Assembly (NCBI GenBank): GCA_038239345.1
Contig: JBBSEX010000007.1
Span: 124,001 to 188,000 of the forward strand
Direction of reading: 5' to 3'
Length of the DNA stretch: 64,000 nucleotides
Origin: JBBSEX01 sp038239345
GTDB taxonomy: Bacteria > Acidobacteriota > Terriglobia > Bryobacterales > Bryobacteraceae
A model generated the notes under the pieces. It was not told the origin of the DNA, did not search any database, and saw nothing but the letters and a program-made list of their open reading frames with translations. Made by a program: the position numbers and the translations under genes. This document shows, one piece after another, positions 35,212 to 43,253 of this stretch (the stretch's first letter is position 1; the number at the start of each line of letters is the position of its first letter).

Positions 35212-35223
35212 GACGGGCCCGTC

Positions 35224-35874
35224 TCACAGAATGTTGACGCCGCGCGCGGCCAATAGCGCGATCGTCGCTAATGAGATCAGGGATTGTATCATCATCAGGA
35301 CTTTGGCCCAGCGCGATAGTACGGGACAATCCGTCGGAGAGAACGCGGTGCTGGTATTGAAGGCCAGGAAAAGGTAATCGACAAAGCCAGGGTTCCAGCA
35401 TTGTTCGCCCATCGCGCGCCTCGTTTCCTGGTCGAGTGTCATTTGCGGAAACAAAAAAGCGCCGTCGCTATGAACGTTACGCAACTCGCGCGCGTGCGGT
35501 CCTCCCGCGTCCAGCCGCCAGTACCAGGATGCAAAAACGAGAATATTCGTAATCCATAACGCCGCAGCGGAGCGCAAAAGGTCTTGTGGTTTCTGGGTAT
35601 GCACGGGAAGAGCCGCCACAAGCAAGCCAAGCGACCAGATCATGTTGATCGTCACGACGGATGTCATGGCGTGCCCCAAAATTATATTTGCCTTGTGAAA
35701 TTTGCGGTGGCGCGTCCATATAGTCGGGATAGCCAGCAGAAGCACAACCGTGATCAGGAGCCAGCCTGGTCCGAAGGAGAGTGAAGGCGGGATGGCAAGA
35801 CGCAAGCCGCCCGATGCTAACAAAGCCATTAGGGCAGGCCATCGCGGCTCAGGGACTGCCGTCTCGTTTGTCAT
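35224..35874 (-). CDS. Polytopic membrane protein, DUF1345-like
   Basis: 216 residues with about five or six spans. The last two, with YLFLAFNTSTAFSPTDCPVLSRWAKVLMMIQSLISLATIALL, resemble DUF1345 proteins, where an FxFxxxT-FQ-SDV segment is followed by a hydrophobic helix, and loosely resemble two-helix ion-channel ends. The assignment is tentative. It starts 9 bases after the NHL-repeat gene on the same strand, so it is probably in its transcript, but no functional link is evident. Confidence 0.65.
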   Translation of the reverse strand: MTNETAVPEPRWPALMALLASGGLRLAIPPSLSFGPGWLLITVVLLLAIPTIWTRHRKFHKANIILGHAMTSVVTINMIWSLGLLVAALPVHTQKPQDLLRSAAALWITNILVFASWYWRLDAGGPHARELRNVHSDGAFLFPQMTLDQETRRAMGEQCWNPGFVDYLFLAFNTSTAFSPTDCPVLSRWAKVLMMIQSLISLATIALLAARGVNIL

Positions 35875-35883
35875 AAGGAACGA

Positions 35884-38679
35884 CTACCGCACCGCTACCG
35901 TGATGCCGGCCTGGCTTCCAAATGAACCGATTGAGATGCCAACAGAGACGGTACTTGAGGGAACGACGGCCGCAGGAATTCGCGCATTAACCTGCAGCAA
36001 TCCCACCGCTCCGGGCGCGGCGCCGGCAAACAGAATCTCCGCCGGCCGGCCCGCGATATTGACGCCAACCGAGAACAAAGGCGCTGGTAAGGGGAGTACG
36101 TTGCCGGCTGGCTGGCCATCGATTCGCGGCGGATTCGTCAGCCCTTCGCCGGTTGCATAGATCACGATAATCGAACCAGCGGCCGCCGGATTCCCCGGTG
36201 AGTTGATAGAGCCGTCCTGGTTTAGAATCGCACCCGGCCCCACTCCAGACGCATTGATCGAGAAGATACCGGGATTAGCAGGACTCACTGGCAGCGTAAA
36301 AGCCGCGGATTGCCGGCCCAGATACTCGGCTTGAATCTGCGTCGTCGTGCGAGCGAAGGTACTGTACGGGACAATCGCGCTGACTTGGTTCGCCGATACA
36401 TAAATCAATGGGGCAGCCACGCCGTCGAAAAGAATTCGCGTTCCGGCGAGTGAGGCCGGCAACGATCCCGCCGCTGTTAACTGCGCCGAGAGGCCGGTAG
36501 CCGGTCCAAGCAAGACGCCGAAAAGCGTGACGATCTCGCCCGGGGCGACAGGACCGGGAACCAGGCTCGCTGCGTTCACAACCGCCCGGACCTCGGTTCC
36601 GGATACACCGAGTTTGCGCACCCGATCGTTGTCCTGATCGGCGAAGTAGACGGAGCCCAACGGGTCTATGGCGACATCGCGCGGGGTGTTCAAGTAAGCC
36701 GCTTGGGCCGGGCCGCCATCGCCGCCATCACCCGATGCACCGTTACCAGCCGCGGTGTTGATACTGCCATTCGCACTGAGCACGCGGACTCGTTCATTCA
36801 CGGTGTCGGCGATGTACAAGTTGCCGCCGCCATCAAGCGCGAGACCCGCGGGCAAATAAAGTAGAGCCTGATTCCCCAAGCCACCGTCGCCGGCGTAACC
36901 TGGGATGCCCGTGCCCGCCACTGTAGTTATGGCGCTAGTCGTCGCGCTTACTCGTCGTACCCGGTTGTTGAAAAAATCGGAAATATAAACATCGCCATTG
37001 TCGGCTGCGGCGAGCCCCCGAGGATAATTGAGCTGCGCGGCGGACGGTGTGCCACCATCACCGCTGAACCCGGGGAAGCCTCTAGCGGCGTCGCCCGCGA
37101 AATTGTGAATCAAGCCATTCGTGCCAACGCGGCGCACGCGATTGTTGGCGGAATCGGCGATGTATAAGTTGCCGCCACGATCGAAGGCCAGAGCCGTCGG
37201 GTTAAATAGATTTGCCCCCGTGGCCGCGCCTTCGTCGCCTTGATTGCCGACAGTGCCTGTCCCGGCAAAAGTACTGATCACGCCGCCTGAAATTTTGCGC
37301 ACGACGTTATTCCCCGTGTCGCCGACGTAGACATTGCCGGCGCGATCCACCGCAATTCCCTCGGGTCCGTTGAGCTGCGCCACGATTGCCAAATCGCCAT
37401 CTCCGGAATACCCAGCGACCCCAGTCCCCGCGATAGTGCTGATCACGCCTTCTCGGTTTATGCGGCGTACTCTGTTATTGTTTGTGTCCGTCACATAAAG
37501 GTTACCGGCGGCATCGAAGACGACACCGCTGGGTGAAAGCAACCTTGCCGCCGTAGCCTGCCCTCCATCGCCTGCCGCCGTATCGGATCCCGCCACTGTT
37601 GAAATTCTTCCAGTGAAAGTGACTTTACGAATGCGATGATTGTTGACGTCGGCGATGTAGATGTTGTCCTGGGCGTCCACCGCCAGACCTTCGGGTCCGT
37701 TGAGATAGGCCGAGACGGCGGCGCCGTTATCACCCTTGAAGCCCGGGTCGCCAAAGCCCGCGACCGTGCTGATTACGCCTCGCGCGGAAATCTCGCGCAC
37801 GCGATTGTTGCCGGTGTCGGAGAAGAAAATATTTCCCAATTGATCCGCAACGATCGCCGTGGGCATATTGATGCTGGAAAAAATCGATTGGCCGCCATCG
37901 CCCGCAAACTGCGGATTTCCGCTGCCGGCGATTGTTGTCACCGTGCCATCGGCGGCGATCTTGCGAATTCGATGATTCAGCGTGTCGGCAATATAAATAT
38001 TATTCCCAAAATCCACCGCGATTCCGCGTGGATAATTAAAATGCGCACGGGTTGCGACGACCCCATCCTGATCGGACCCAGGCACGCCTATACCGGCTAC
38101 GGTAGTGATGAAAAGATCGACGCTTACCCGGCGGACACGGAGATTGTTGGTGTCCAGAATATAAAGGTTTCCCGCGGAATCAAAGGCTATATCGCGCGGG
38201 AAATTAAGTTGAGCGTTTACGGCCGCGCCATTATCTCCGGAAAAGCCCGCAACGCCGGTACCGGCCACCGTCACGATGTTGCCGCTTTTATTAATCTTGC
38301 GAATCCGATTGTTGCCCGAGTCGGTAAAAAACACCTCGCCCGCAGGGCTTACCGCCACGCGGCTGGGGATGGAAATTTCAGCGCTGGACGCCGGTACCTG
38401 CTCCGCGGATTTCCCGGACGATCCTGTTCCGGCAATCGTCGCTATGGATCCGTCCGCTTTAACCATGCGGATGCGAGCATCGGTCGCGTCGGAGATGTAT
38501 AAATTCCCCGCTCCATCCACCGCGACGCCGCGCGGAGTGGCCAAGACAGCGGAGGTAGCCTGGCCAAAATCGCCATTGTTATGGGGTACGCCGACCGCTG
38601 CTCGAATCGTATAAGAGGGGATGATCTGGGCCTGTGCCGCGAGAGCAAGGAGAAGAACGGTTAGAAAGTACTGTAACAC
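35884..38679 (-). CDS. Secreted NHL-repeat protein with Solibacter-type C-terminal domain (paralogue)
   Basis: 931 residues starting at a GTG with a clean signal peptide, MLQYFLTVLLLALAAQAQ. About eleven NHL-type units follow, with repeated DSAGNLYILDTNNLRVRRVS, VAGTGVAGFSGDNGAAV and ARLNYPRGIAVD-type phrases, building one or two beta propellers. From about residue 705 the Solibacter C-terminal domain begins (NAASLVPGPVAPGEIVTLFG, TRILFDGVAAPLIYVS, YATGEGLTNPP). Close in organisation to the plus-strand gene at 32575-35211, so a duplication is likely, though inverted. Role unknown; extracellular binding or adhesion is the best guess. Confidence 0.9.
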   Translation of the reverse strand: MLQYFLTVLLLALAAQAQIIPSYTIRAAVGVPHNNGDFGQATSAVLATPRGVAVDGAGNLYISDATDARIRMVKADGSIATIAGTGSSGKSAEQVPASSAEISIPSRVAVSPAGEVFFTDSGNNRIRKINKSGNIVTVAGTGVAGFSGDNGAAVNAQLNFPRDIAFDSAGNLYILDTNNLRVRRVSVDLFITTVAGIGVPGSDQDGVVATRAHFNYPRGIAVDFGNNIYIADTLNHRIRKIAADGTVTTIAGSGNPQFAGDGGQSIFSSINMPTAIVADQLGNIFFSDTGNNRVREISARGVISTVAGFGDPGFKGDNGAAVSAYLNGPEGLAVDAQDNIYIADVNNHRIRKVTFTGRISTVAGSDTAAGDGGQATAARLLSPSGVVFDAAGNLYVTDTNNNRVRRINREGVISTIAGTGVAGYSGDGDLAIVAQLNGPEGIAVDRAGNVYVGDTGNNVVRKISGGVISTFAGTGTVGNQGDEGAATGANLFNPTALAFDRGGNLYIADSANNRVRRVGTNGLIHNFAGDAARGFPGFSGDGGTPSAAQLNYPRGLAAADNGDVYISDFFNNRVRRVSATTSAITTVAGTGIPGYAGDGGLGNQALLYLPAGLALDGGGNLYIADTVNERVRVLSANGSINTAAGNGASGDGGDGGPAQAAYLNTPRDVAIDPLGSVYFADQDNDRVRKLGVSGTEVRAVVNAASLVPGPVAPGEIVTLFGVLLGPATGLSAQLTAAGSLPASLAGTRILFDGVAAPLIYVSANQVSAIVPYSTFARTTTQIQAEYLGRQSAAFTLPVSPANPGIFSINASGVGPGAILNQDGSINSPGNPAAAGSIIVIYATGEGLTNPPRIDGQPAGNVLPLPAPLFSVGVNIAGRPAEILFAGAAPGAVGLLQVNARIPAAVVPSSTVSVGISIGSFGSQAGITVAVR

Positions 38680-38764
38680 CTTGAATGAATACTCGATCCT
38701 TGAAAGTTTGGGCTATGCAACCACTGCTGAGAGGTTAGCAGTTATGCGCTACGTTCGTAAACGC

Positions 38765-40897
38765 TCAAGCGATGGTCCGCGCCTTACCATACAGTGCAAT
38801 CAAGTTCTCGACAAGGCGTAATCCACAATTAGAATCGAGCGACAAGATGGACTCAGGATGGAATTGCACGGCCTCCATCGGCAGCGTCTTATGACGGACC
38901 CCCATGATAATGCCGTCTTCCGATTCAGCCGTAATTTCAAGACACGCGGGCAGCGCCGATCGGACGGCATAGAGCGAATGATAGCGGCCGACTTTGAATT
39001 TCGCGGGCAATCCATCGAACACGCCTTGACCGTTATGAGTCACCATTGAAGGCTTGCCGTGCATAGGATAATCCAAAACGGCGAGTTCCCCTCCGAAGGC
39101 TTCCACCATTCCTTGCAGACCCAGGCATACACCGAATACCGGCACTGCGAGCTTCGCGGCATGACGCACTAAATCGGGTACGCCGAAGTCGCTGGGCCGG
39201 CCGGGTCCGGGAGAAATCAAAATCACGGAGGGCGCAATCTCTGCGATTAGCTCCGGCGGAAATCCGGCGCGATATGTCACCACTTCCGCACCCGCCTGCC
39301 GCGCGTAGTTGGCCAACGTATGCAGGAAGCAATCGTCGTTGTCCACTAAGAGCAACTTCACGCCGTCGGAAATCTTCGAGGTGCCTATAGCAGCGACAGT
39401 GACAGCCTTCACTCGCAGTGCCCGGAAGAATCCTGTGGCCTTGAGCCGCGTTTCTTCTTCTTCCGCCTCGGGAATGGAATCGTACAGTAGAGTAGCGCCG
39501 ACGCTATAGCGCGCTTCTCCATCGCGCAGGTGTACAGTTCGTATCAGGATTCCAGTATTGATGTCGCCATTGGTGGAGAGCATGCCGATCGCCCCGCCAT
39601 ACCATCCCCGCGCATCTTTCTCAAGATTTTCAATCGCTTGGGCAGCCCATTTTTTCGGCGCGCCGATAACGGTAACAGCCCACATGTGAGTGAGAAATGC
39701 ATCCAGTGAATCGAATCCCGCGGCGAGTGTTCCTTCCACATGATCGACGGTATGAAAAACGCCGGCATAAGACTCGATAAGCCGCCGTCCGATCACTTTC
39801 ACCGAACCCGGCAGGCACACACGCGATTTGTCGTTCCGGTCGACATCGCTGCACATCGTCAACTCGGACTCTTCTTTCGCGGAGTTGAGAAGATCACGAA
39901 TATTGTCGGCGTCGCGCAGCGGATCTCCCGTGCGGCGCGCCGTTCCAGCGATCGGGCAGGTCTCGACGCGAGTTCCCTCCACCCGCACGAACATCTCTGG
40001 AGAAGCACCGATCAATTGCTCATCGCCCAATTGAAGGAAGAATTCGTAAGGGCTGGGACTAGCTTCCTGGATGCGCTCAAACAGGGCGGATGGACTTTCT
40101 GAAAAGGGTGCATGGAAGGTCTGGCGCAGCACCACTTCGTAGTAGTCGCCCTGCCGCATTCGCTCGCGCACCGTCTCCACCTTGGCCATGTATTCCTGTG
40201 GCTCATGGTTGCTGACGATTGGGCCGGGCGCTGCCCGTCGCGCCTTGGGGATTGCCGCGCCATCCCGCTTCAGGCCGGCGGTAGACAGGCCACCCCGCGA
40301 GAAATCGTACTGGCAACGAAGAATCTGCTCCTTCTTGCGATCCATAAAGTGGATGTCGTCGCAAAAGAACAGATGAAGATCTTTCTGGCCCTCGCGTGGA
40401 AGCTTCAGTTCGATCGGGTCGAATTGAAACAACAGGTCGTAGCCGAACGCGCCTACCAGCGAAAGATGGGGATCGCCGAGCGGACGAAAATCGTCCATTA
40501 TCGCCCGTATAATTGAGAAGGCCGAGGGCTGTTTGCTGCGCTCTTCTTCGGGAAATAATTTCGGTAAAGGCTTCAGACGTCCGTGCCAGGAATCGCCGCT
40601 CTGTTCAAAGGATTCCCAGTGCTTATGCGACTCAACCAGAGGAAGCAGAATGCGACAGAGCGCCCGGCCTCGCTCATTGAGAGGTCGAAACTCAATCACC
40701 CGGCCCTTTCCCACAATCTCCAGCGGTGGACAAATGGACGCAATATCCCAGCGCGAATACCGTTCGGGATATTCGTATCCGGAGGACAAGTAAAATCCCC
40801 GCCGCGTATCAAGTTTGCGCAGCAGATACTTCAATCCCTTCGCGTAGGGACCTTTACTTACAGTTTGATTGACTTCAATTCCGCTGGGTGTAATCAC
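38765..40897 (-). CDS. trpE(G): Anthranilate synthase, fused TrpE and TrpG
   Basis: 710 residues carrying both subunits in one chain, the arrangement known from rhizobia and some other bacteria. The first about 510 residues are the chorismate-binding synthase: GDYYEVVLRQTF, IGASPEMFVRV, PIAGTARRTGDP, ELTMCSDVDRND, TVIGAPKKWAAQ and GGAIGMLSTNGD. The glutamine amidotransferase part starts near VKLLLVDNDDCFLHTLANY, with nucleophile in FGVCLGLQG and the His/Glu of AVQFHPES. It supplies anthranilate for tryptophan. No other trp gene is present and no leader-peptide or T-box structure was found in the short upstream gap. GTG start; a duplicated ATTACACCC surrounds it. Confidence 0.94.
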   Translation of the reverse strand: MITPSGIEVNQTVSKGPYAKGLKYLLRKLDTRRGFYLSSGYEYPERYSRWDIASICPPLEIVGKGRVIEFRPLNERGRALCRILLPLVESHKHWESFEQSGDSWHGRLKPLPKLFPEEERSKQPSAFSIIRAIMDDFRPLGDPHLSLVGAFGYDLLFQFDPIELKLPREGQKDLHLFFCDDIHFMDRKKEQILRCQYDFSRGGLSTAGLKRDGAAIPKARRAAPGPIVSNHEPQEYMAKVETVRERMRQGDYYEVVLRQTFHAPFSESPSALFERIQEASPSPYEFFLQLGDEQLIGASPEMFVRVEGTRVETCPIAGTARRTGDPLRDADNIRDLLNSAKEESELTMCSDVDRNDKSRVCLPGSVKVIGRRLIESYAGVFHTVDHVEGTLAAGFDSLDAFLTHMWAVTVIGAPKKWAAQAIENLEKDARGWYGGAIGMLSTNGDINTGILIRTVHLRDGEARYSVGATLLYDSIPEAEEEETRLKATGFFRALRVKAVTVAAIGTSKISDGVKLLLVDNDDCFLHTLANYARQAGAEVVTYRAGFPPELIAEIAPSVILISPGPGRPSDFGVPDLVRHAAKLAVPVFGVCLGLQGMVEAFGGELAVLDYPMHGKPSMVTHNGQGVFDGLPAKFKVGRYHSLYAVRSALPACLEITAESEDGIIMGVRHKTLPMEAVQFHPESILSLDSNCGLRLVENLIALYGKARTIA

Positions 40898-40951
40898 GGG
40901 TGTAATTCGGTAAGTCCGAGTTTAACCCAGATTCGCTGTACACTGTCACCA

Positions 40952-41827
40952 ATGGACCGCCGAAATTTCCTTAAAACAAGTGCCGCCGCGGCCACGATGG
41001 CAGGCTCAAATCTCACCGCGCAGAATCCTTCGGCGATCAAATCGTCAGTGATGCTCTGGACGCTGAAAGGCACCTTCGAGCAGAAGCTGGAAATCGCCGC
41101 CAGGGCCGGCCTGGATTCTGTGGAATTAGTGGACGAGCACATAGGTTGGACGGAGGCGCAATTCGCTAGCACGAAGAAACTTGCGCGGTCGTTCAACCTG
41201 GGCATGGACACAATCATCGCGACGCCCGATTGGAAGCGGCGGCCCGTATCGATGGTACGGCCCGATCAGCGCAGTGCCTTCCTGGCCGACGTCAAGCAGT
41301 CCATTGAGTTTGCCAGGCGTTTGGAAATTCCGCAAATCATTTTGATCAGCGGCGATGAAGTTCCAGGAATCCCGCACGAAGCGCAGGCCGAGTGTCTGGT
41401 GGAAGGGATGAAGCGAGCGGGAGAGTTAGCTTCGGCCGCCAATCTCACGCTGATCATTGAGCCGCTGAACAGCAAGGTGGATCATAAAGGCGTCTTTCTA
41501 ACGAACTGCGTCGAGGGATTGAAGATGATCCGGCAAGTGGATAATCCCCACGTGAAGCTGCTGTTCGATATCTATCATGAGCAAGTCCAATTGGGCGATG
41601 TGATTCGCACCATCCGCGACGCCGCGTCCCACACGGCTGTCTTCCACATTGCCGATAACCCCGGGCGCAACGATCCAGGCACGGGCGAAATTCACTACGA
41701 CAATGTGTATAAAGCTATTCGCAAGACTGGGTATGGCGGATACATCACGATGGAATATCTGCCAATCGGAGATCCTGTGACCAGCCTGAGTACAGCGCTG
41801 AAGCAGATGCGGGCGGCAATTGGATAA
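40952..41827 (+). CDS. Tat-exported sugar phosphate isomerase/epimerase-like (hydroxypyruvate isomerase-type) protein
   Basis: 291 residues. The start MDRRNFLKTSAAAATMAGSN is a twin-arginine signal (RRNFLK), so the protein folds before export to the periplasm. The rest is a xylose-isomerase-like TIM barrel: MLWTLKGTFEQKLEIAARAGLDSVELVDEHIGW, LIIEPLNSKVDHKG, VKLLFDIYHEQVQLGD, FHIADNPGRNDPGTGEIHY and YITMEYLP, with Glu/Asp/His metal ligands in the usual places. These match Hyi-like hydroxypyruvate isomerases; real substrate may be another ketose. TACACT at 40939-40944 ends 7 bases before the ATG with no Shine-Dalgarno. Divergent from trpE(G). Confidence 0.9.
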   Translation: MDRRNFLKTSAAAATMAGSNLTAQNPSAIKSSVMLWTLKGTFEQKLEIAARAGLDSVELVDEHIGWTEAQFASTKKLARSFNLGMDTIIATPDWKRRPVSMVRPDQRSAFLADVKQSIEFARRLEIPQIILISGDEVPGIPHEAQAECLVEGMKRAGELASAANLTLIIEPLNSKVDHKGVFLTNCVEGLKMIRQVDNPHVKLLFDIYHEQVQLGDVIRTIRDAASHTAVFHIADNPGRNDPGTGEIHYDNVYKAIRKTGYGGYITMEYLPIGDPVTSLSTALKQMRAAIG

Positions 41828-41832
41828 TTCGT

Positions 41833-41943
41833 TTAGCCCTCGGAGCGGAGTCGCGGGAGAGCGGCCAAAACAAGGCTGATCAGCAGCACCGTGGTGGCAT
41901 AGGCGAGTTCCGGAGCGATCTTCGCAAACGGGACTATGCTCAT
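41833..41943 (-). CDS. Possible 36-residue single-span membrane peptide
   Basis: GAGGAG (41953-41958 on this strand) lies 9 bases before an ATG that opens MSIVPFAKIAPELAYATTVLLISLVLAALPRLRSEG in two readable halves: a short polar start and one long hydrophobic helix with a basic end. The helix resembles the last span of ABC permeases such as PstA, so it could be a gene fragment. The same frame can be read from 42102. The gap 41828-42141 also holds a plus-strand ORF (41936-42145) ending in a hydrophobic helix and MNRRARRQRS; either, both or neither may be real. Confidence 0.3.
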   Translation of the reverse strand: MSIVPFAKIAPELAYATTVLLISLVLAALPRLRSEG

Positions 41944-42141
41944 TACCAAGGGCTCCTCGAACCGCGGCAGCAAAAGAGTACCGGCCCCGGCCATCACTCC
42001 GCAAGCCACCGGACTGGGCGTCATGCTGGGCGTACTTGAGGAGGGCGGCGAATGGTCGGTCGCCGGAATTCCTTTCCTGGTTGGATGCGTGCTGCTGGGC
42101 ATCGGTTTGTCGATGAACCGCCGGGCGCGCAGGCAGAGAAG

Positions 42142-42474
42142 CTAGTTAGCCTTGGGGTCCATCGCGGCTCCCTGGCGCACTTTTCTTACCGTGGATATGA
42201 TTCCATAAACTACAATCGCCGCCAGGAACGCGTAGACCCAAACCGGAATATTTTTGCCCGCGATAATCAGATAAACATACGCCGATACGAAGCAACATGC
42301 GGCAGCCAGAACCGGTAGCACAACTGACTTTTTCTGACGAAGGTTTCGAATCAACCAGGCAATCGAAAGTGCAAACAAGGGAATCGCGCCTACGTAGATG
42401 CTGCCGAAAATGATGGGGTTGACGCCATACTTCGGCCCCAGGCCGAGAAACCACTGCTGCAAAGTTGCCCACAT
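42142..42474 (-). CDS. Small membrane protein with three spans
   Basis: 110 residues, unassigned. Three hydrophobic helices at about 20-43, 50-72 and 78-97 (VNPIIFGSIYVGAIPLFALSI, VLPVLAAACCFVSAYVYL, VYAFLAAIVVYGIISTV), with a short basic loop and a basic tail. It starts 7 bases after the alpha/beta hydrolase gene and is likely the last solid gene of the minus-strand cluster that begins with the glucosidase. Similar small proteins are seen in acidobacterial genomes as hypotheticals. Confidence 0.7.
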   Translation of the reverse strand: MWATLQQWFLGLGPKYGVNPIIFGSIYVGAIPLFALSIAWLIRNLRQKKSVVLPVLAAACCFVSAYVYLIIAGKNIPVWVYAFLAAIVVYGIISTVRKVRQGAAMDPKAN

Positions 42475-42481
42475 AAATTCC

Positions 42482-43231
42482 TTACGAACCGTCCCGCATG
42501 AATTGCAGGATCAATGAGGAAAGCTGTTCCGGAGCTTCCATCGCCGGTAGGTGACCGCACTGCGAAATGACTTCCAAACGGACGTGGCTGAGATGCGGCA
42601 AAGTGAGCCGCTCTTGAATCGAAGCCGGAAGCGAGGGGTCTGCCTCTCCCGCGATTACCAGCGTTGGGCAATCGACAATTCCGATGCTGGCCGACCAGTC
42701 TTCTTTGCTGCCTTGTTCGAGCCATGCGGCCCAGGCGGCTGGCGAACATTGAACGAAATCCTCTATCGCCCGTTCGCGGATATGGCCGGTCAATGGACGT
42801 GCGGTGATGCCATCCAGAAAAATCGCCGCATCCGCGCGCCGACGCTGAAGGCCGAGCATCTGCAGGCGATCCGCCTCAGGAATGGGTTCTGGCGAAGGTG
42901 GCGAGGGTGTCACCAGGATCAGGCCTCGCAAGCCGGTGAGGTTTTGAGCGGCCAGACAGAGAGCGAGTTTGCCGGACATCGAATGACCGAGCAAAACGAA
43001 CCCATTCAGGCGGAGTGACTCAATGGTTTCAGCGATTTGCCCAGCCATTTGTGCAACTGTGTACCCGGTGATATTGGCGGCCTCGCCAAAACCCGGCAGG
43101 TCCATCGCGATGCACTCATAGTTTGACGAAAGAATCGCCGCCGCTTCTGTCCATTCGCGCTGCGAACCACCGAAAAAGTGCAGCAACACGATTGCCGGGC
43201 TTGTTGTTCCTTGTCGACTCAGCGGCAACAT
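42482..43231 (-). CDS. Alpha/beta-fold hydrolase
   Basis: 249 residues. The ATG at 43231 follows AAGGAG at about 9 bases and starts the family core at once (MLPLSRQGTTSPAIVLLHFFGG), so a longer reading from 43438 is rejected. Nucleophile elbow GHSMSGKLAL, acid likely the Asp in VIAGEADPSLP, and catalytic His in CGHLPAMEAPEQL. Resembles haloperoxidase/esterase-like or MhpC-type hydrolases. Substrate unknown; genomic setting beside a GMC oxidoreductase suggests lactone or ester handling, but this is inference. Confidence 0.88.
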   Translation of the reverse strand: MLPLSRQGTTSPAIVLLHFFGGSQREWTEAAAILSSNYECIAMDLPGFGEAANITGYTVAQMAGQIAETIESLRLNGFVLLGHSMSGKLALCLAAQNLTGLRGLILVTPSPPSPEPIPEADRLQMLGLQRRRADAAIFLDGITARPLTGHIRERAIEDFVQCSPAAWAAWLEQGSKEDWSASIGIVDCPTLVIAGEADPSLPASIQERLTLPHLSHVRLEVISQCGHLPAMEAPEQLSSLILQFMRDGS

Positions 43232-43253
43232 TAGTTTGTCTCCTTGGCGAATA

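Noticed and set aside
37636..38502. 288-residue plus-strand ORF
   Set aside because: Antisense to NHL repeats; repeat periodicity of the real gene creates the long open frame.
40861..40951. Trp attenuator or T-box before the TrpE-TrpG fusion
   Set aside because: The gap between the divergent starts is only about 54 bases and lacks a leader ORF with Trp codons or a T-box sequence.
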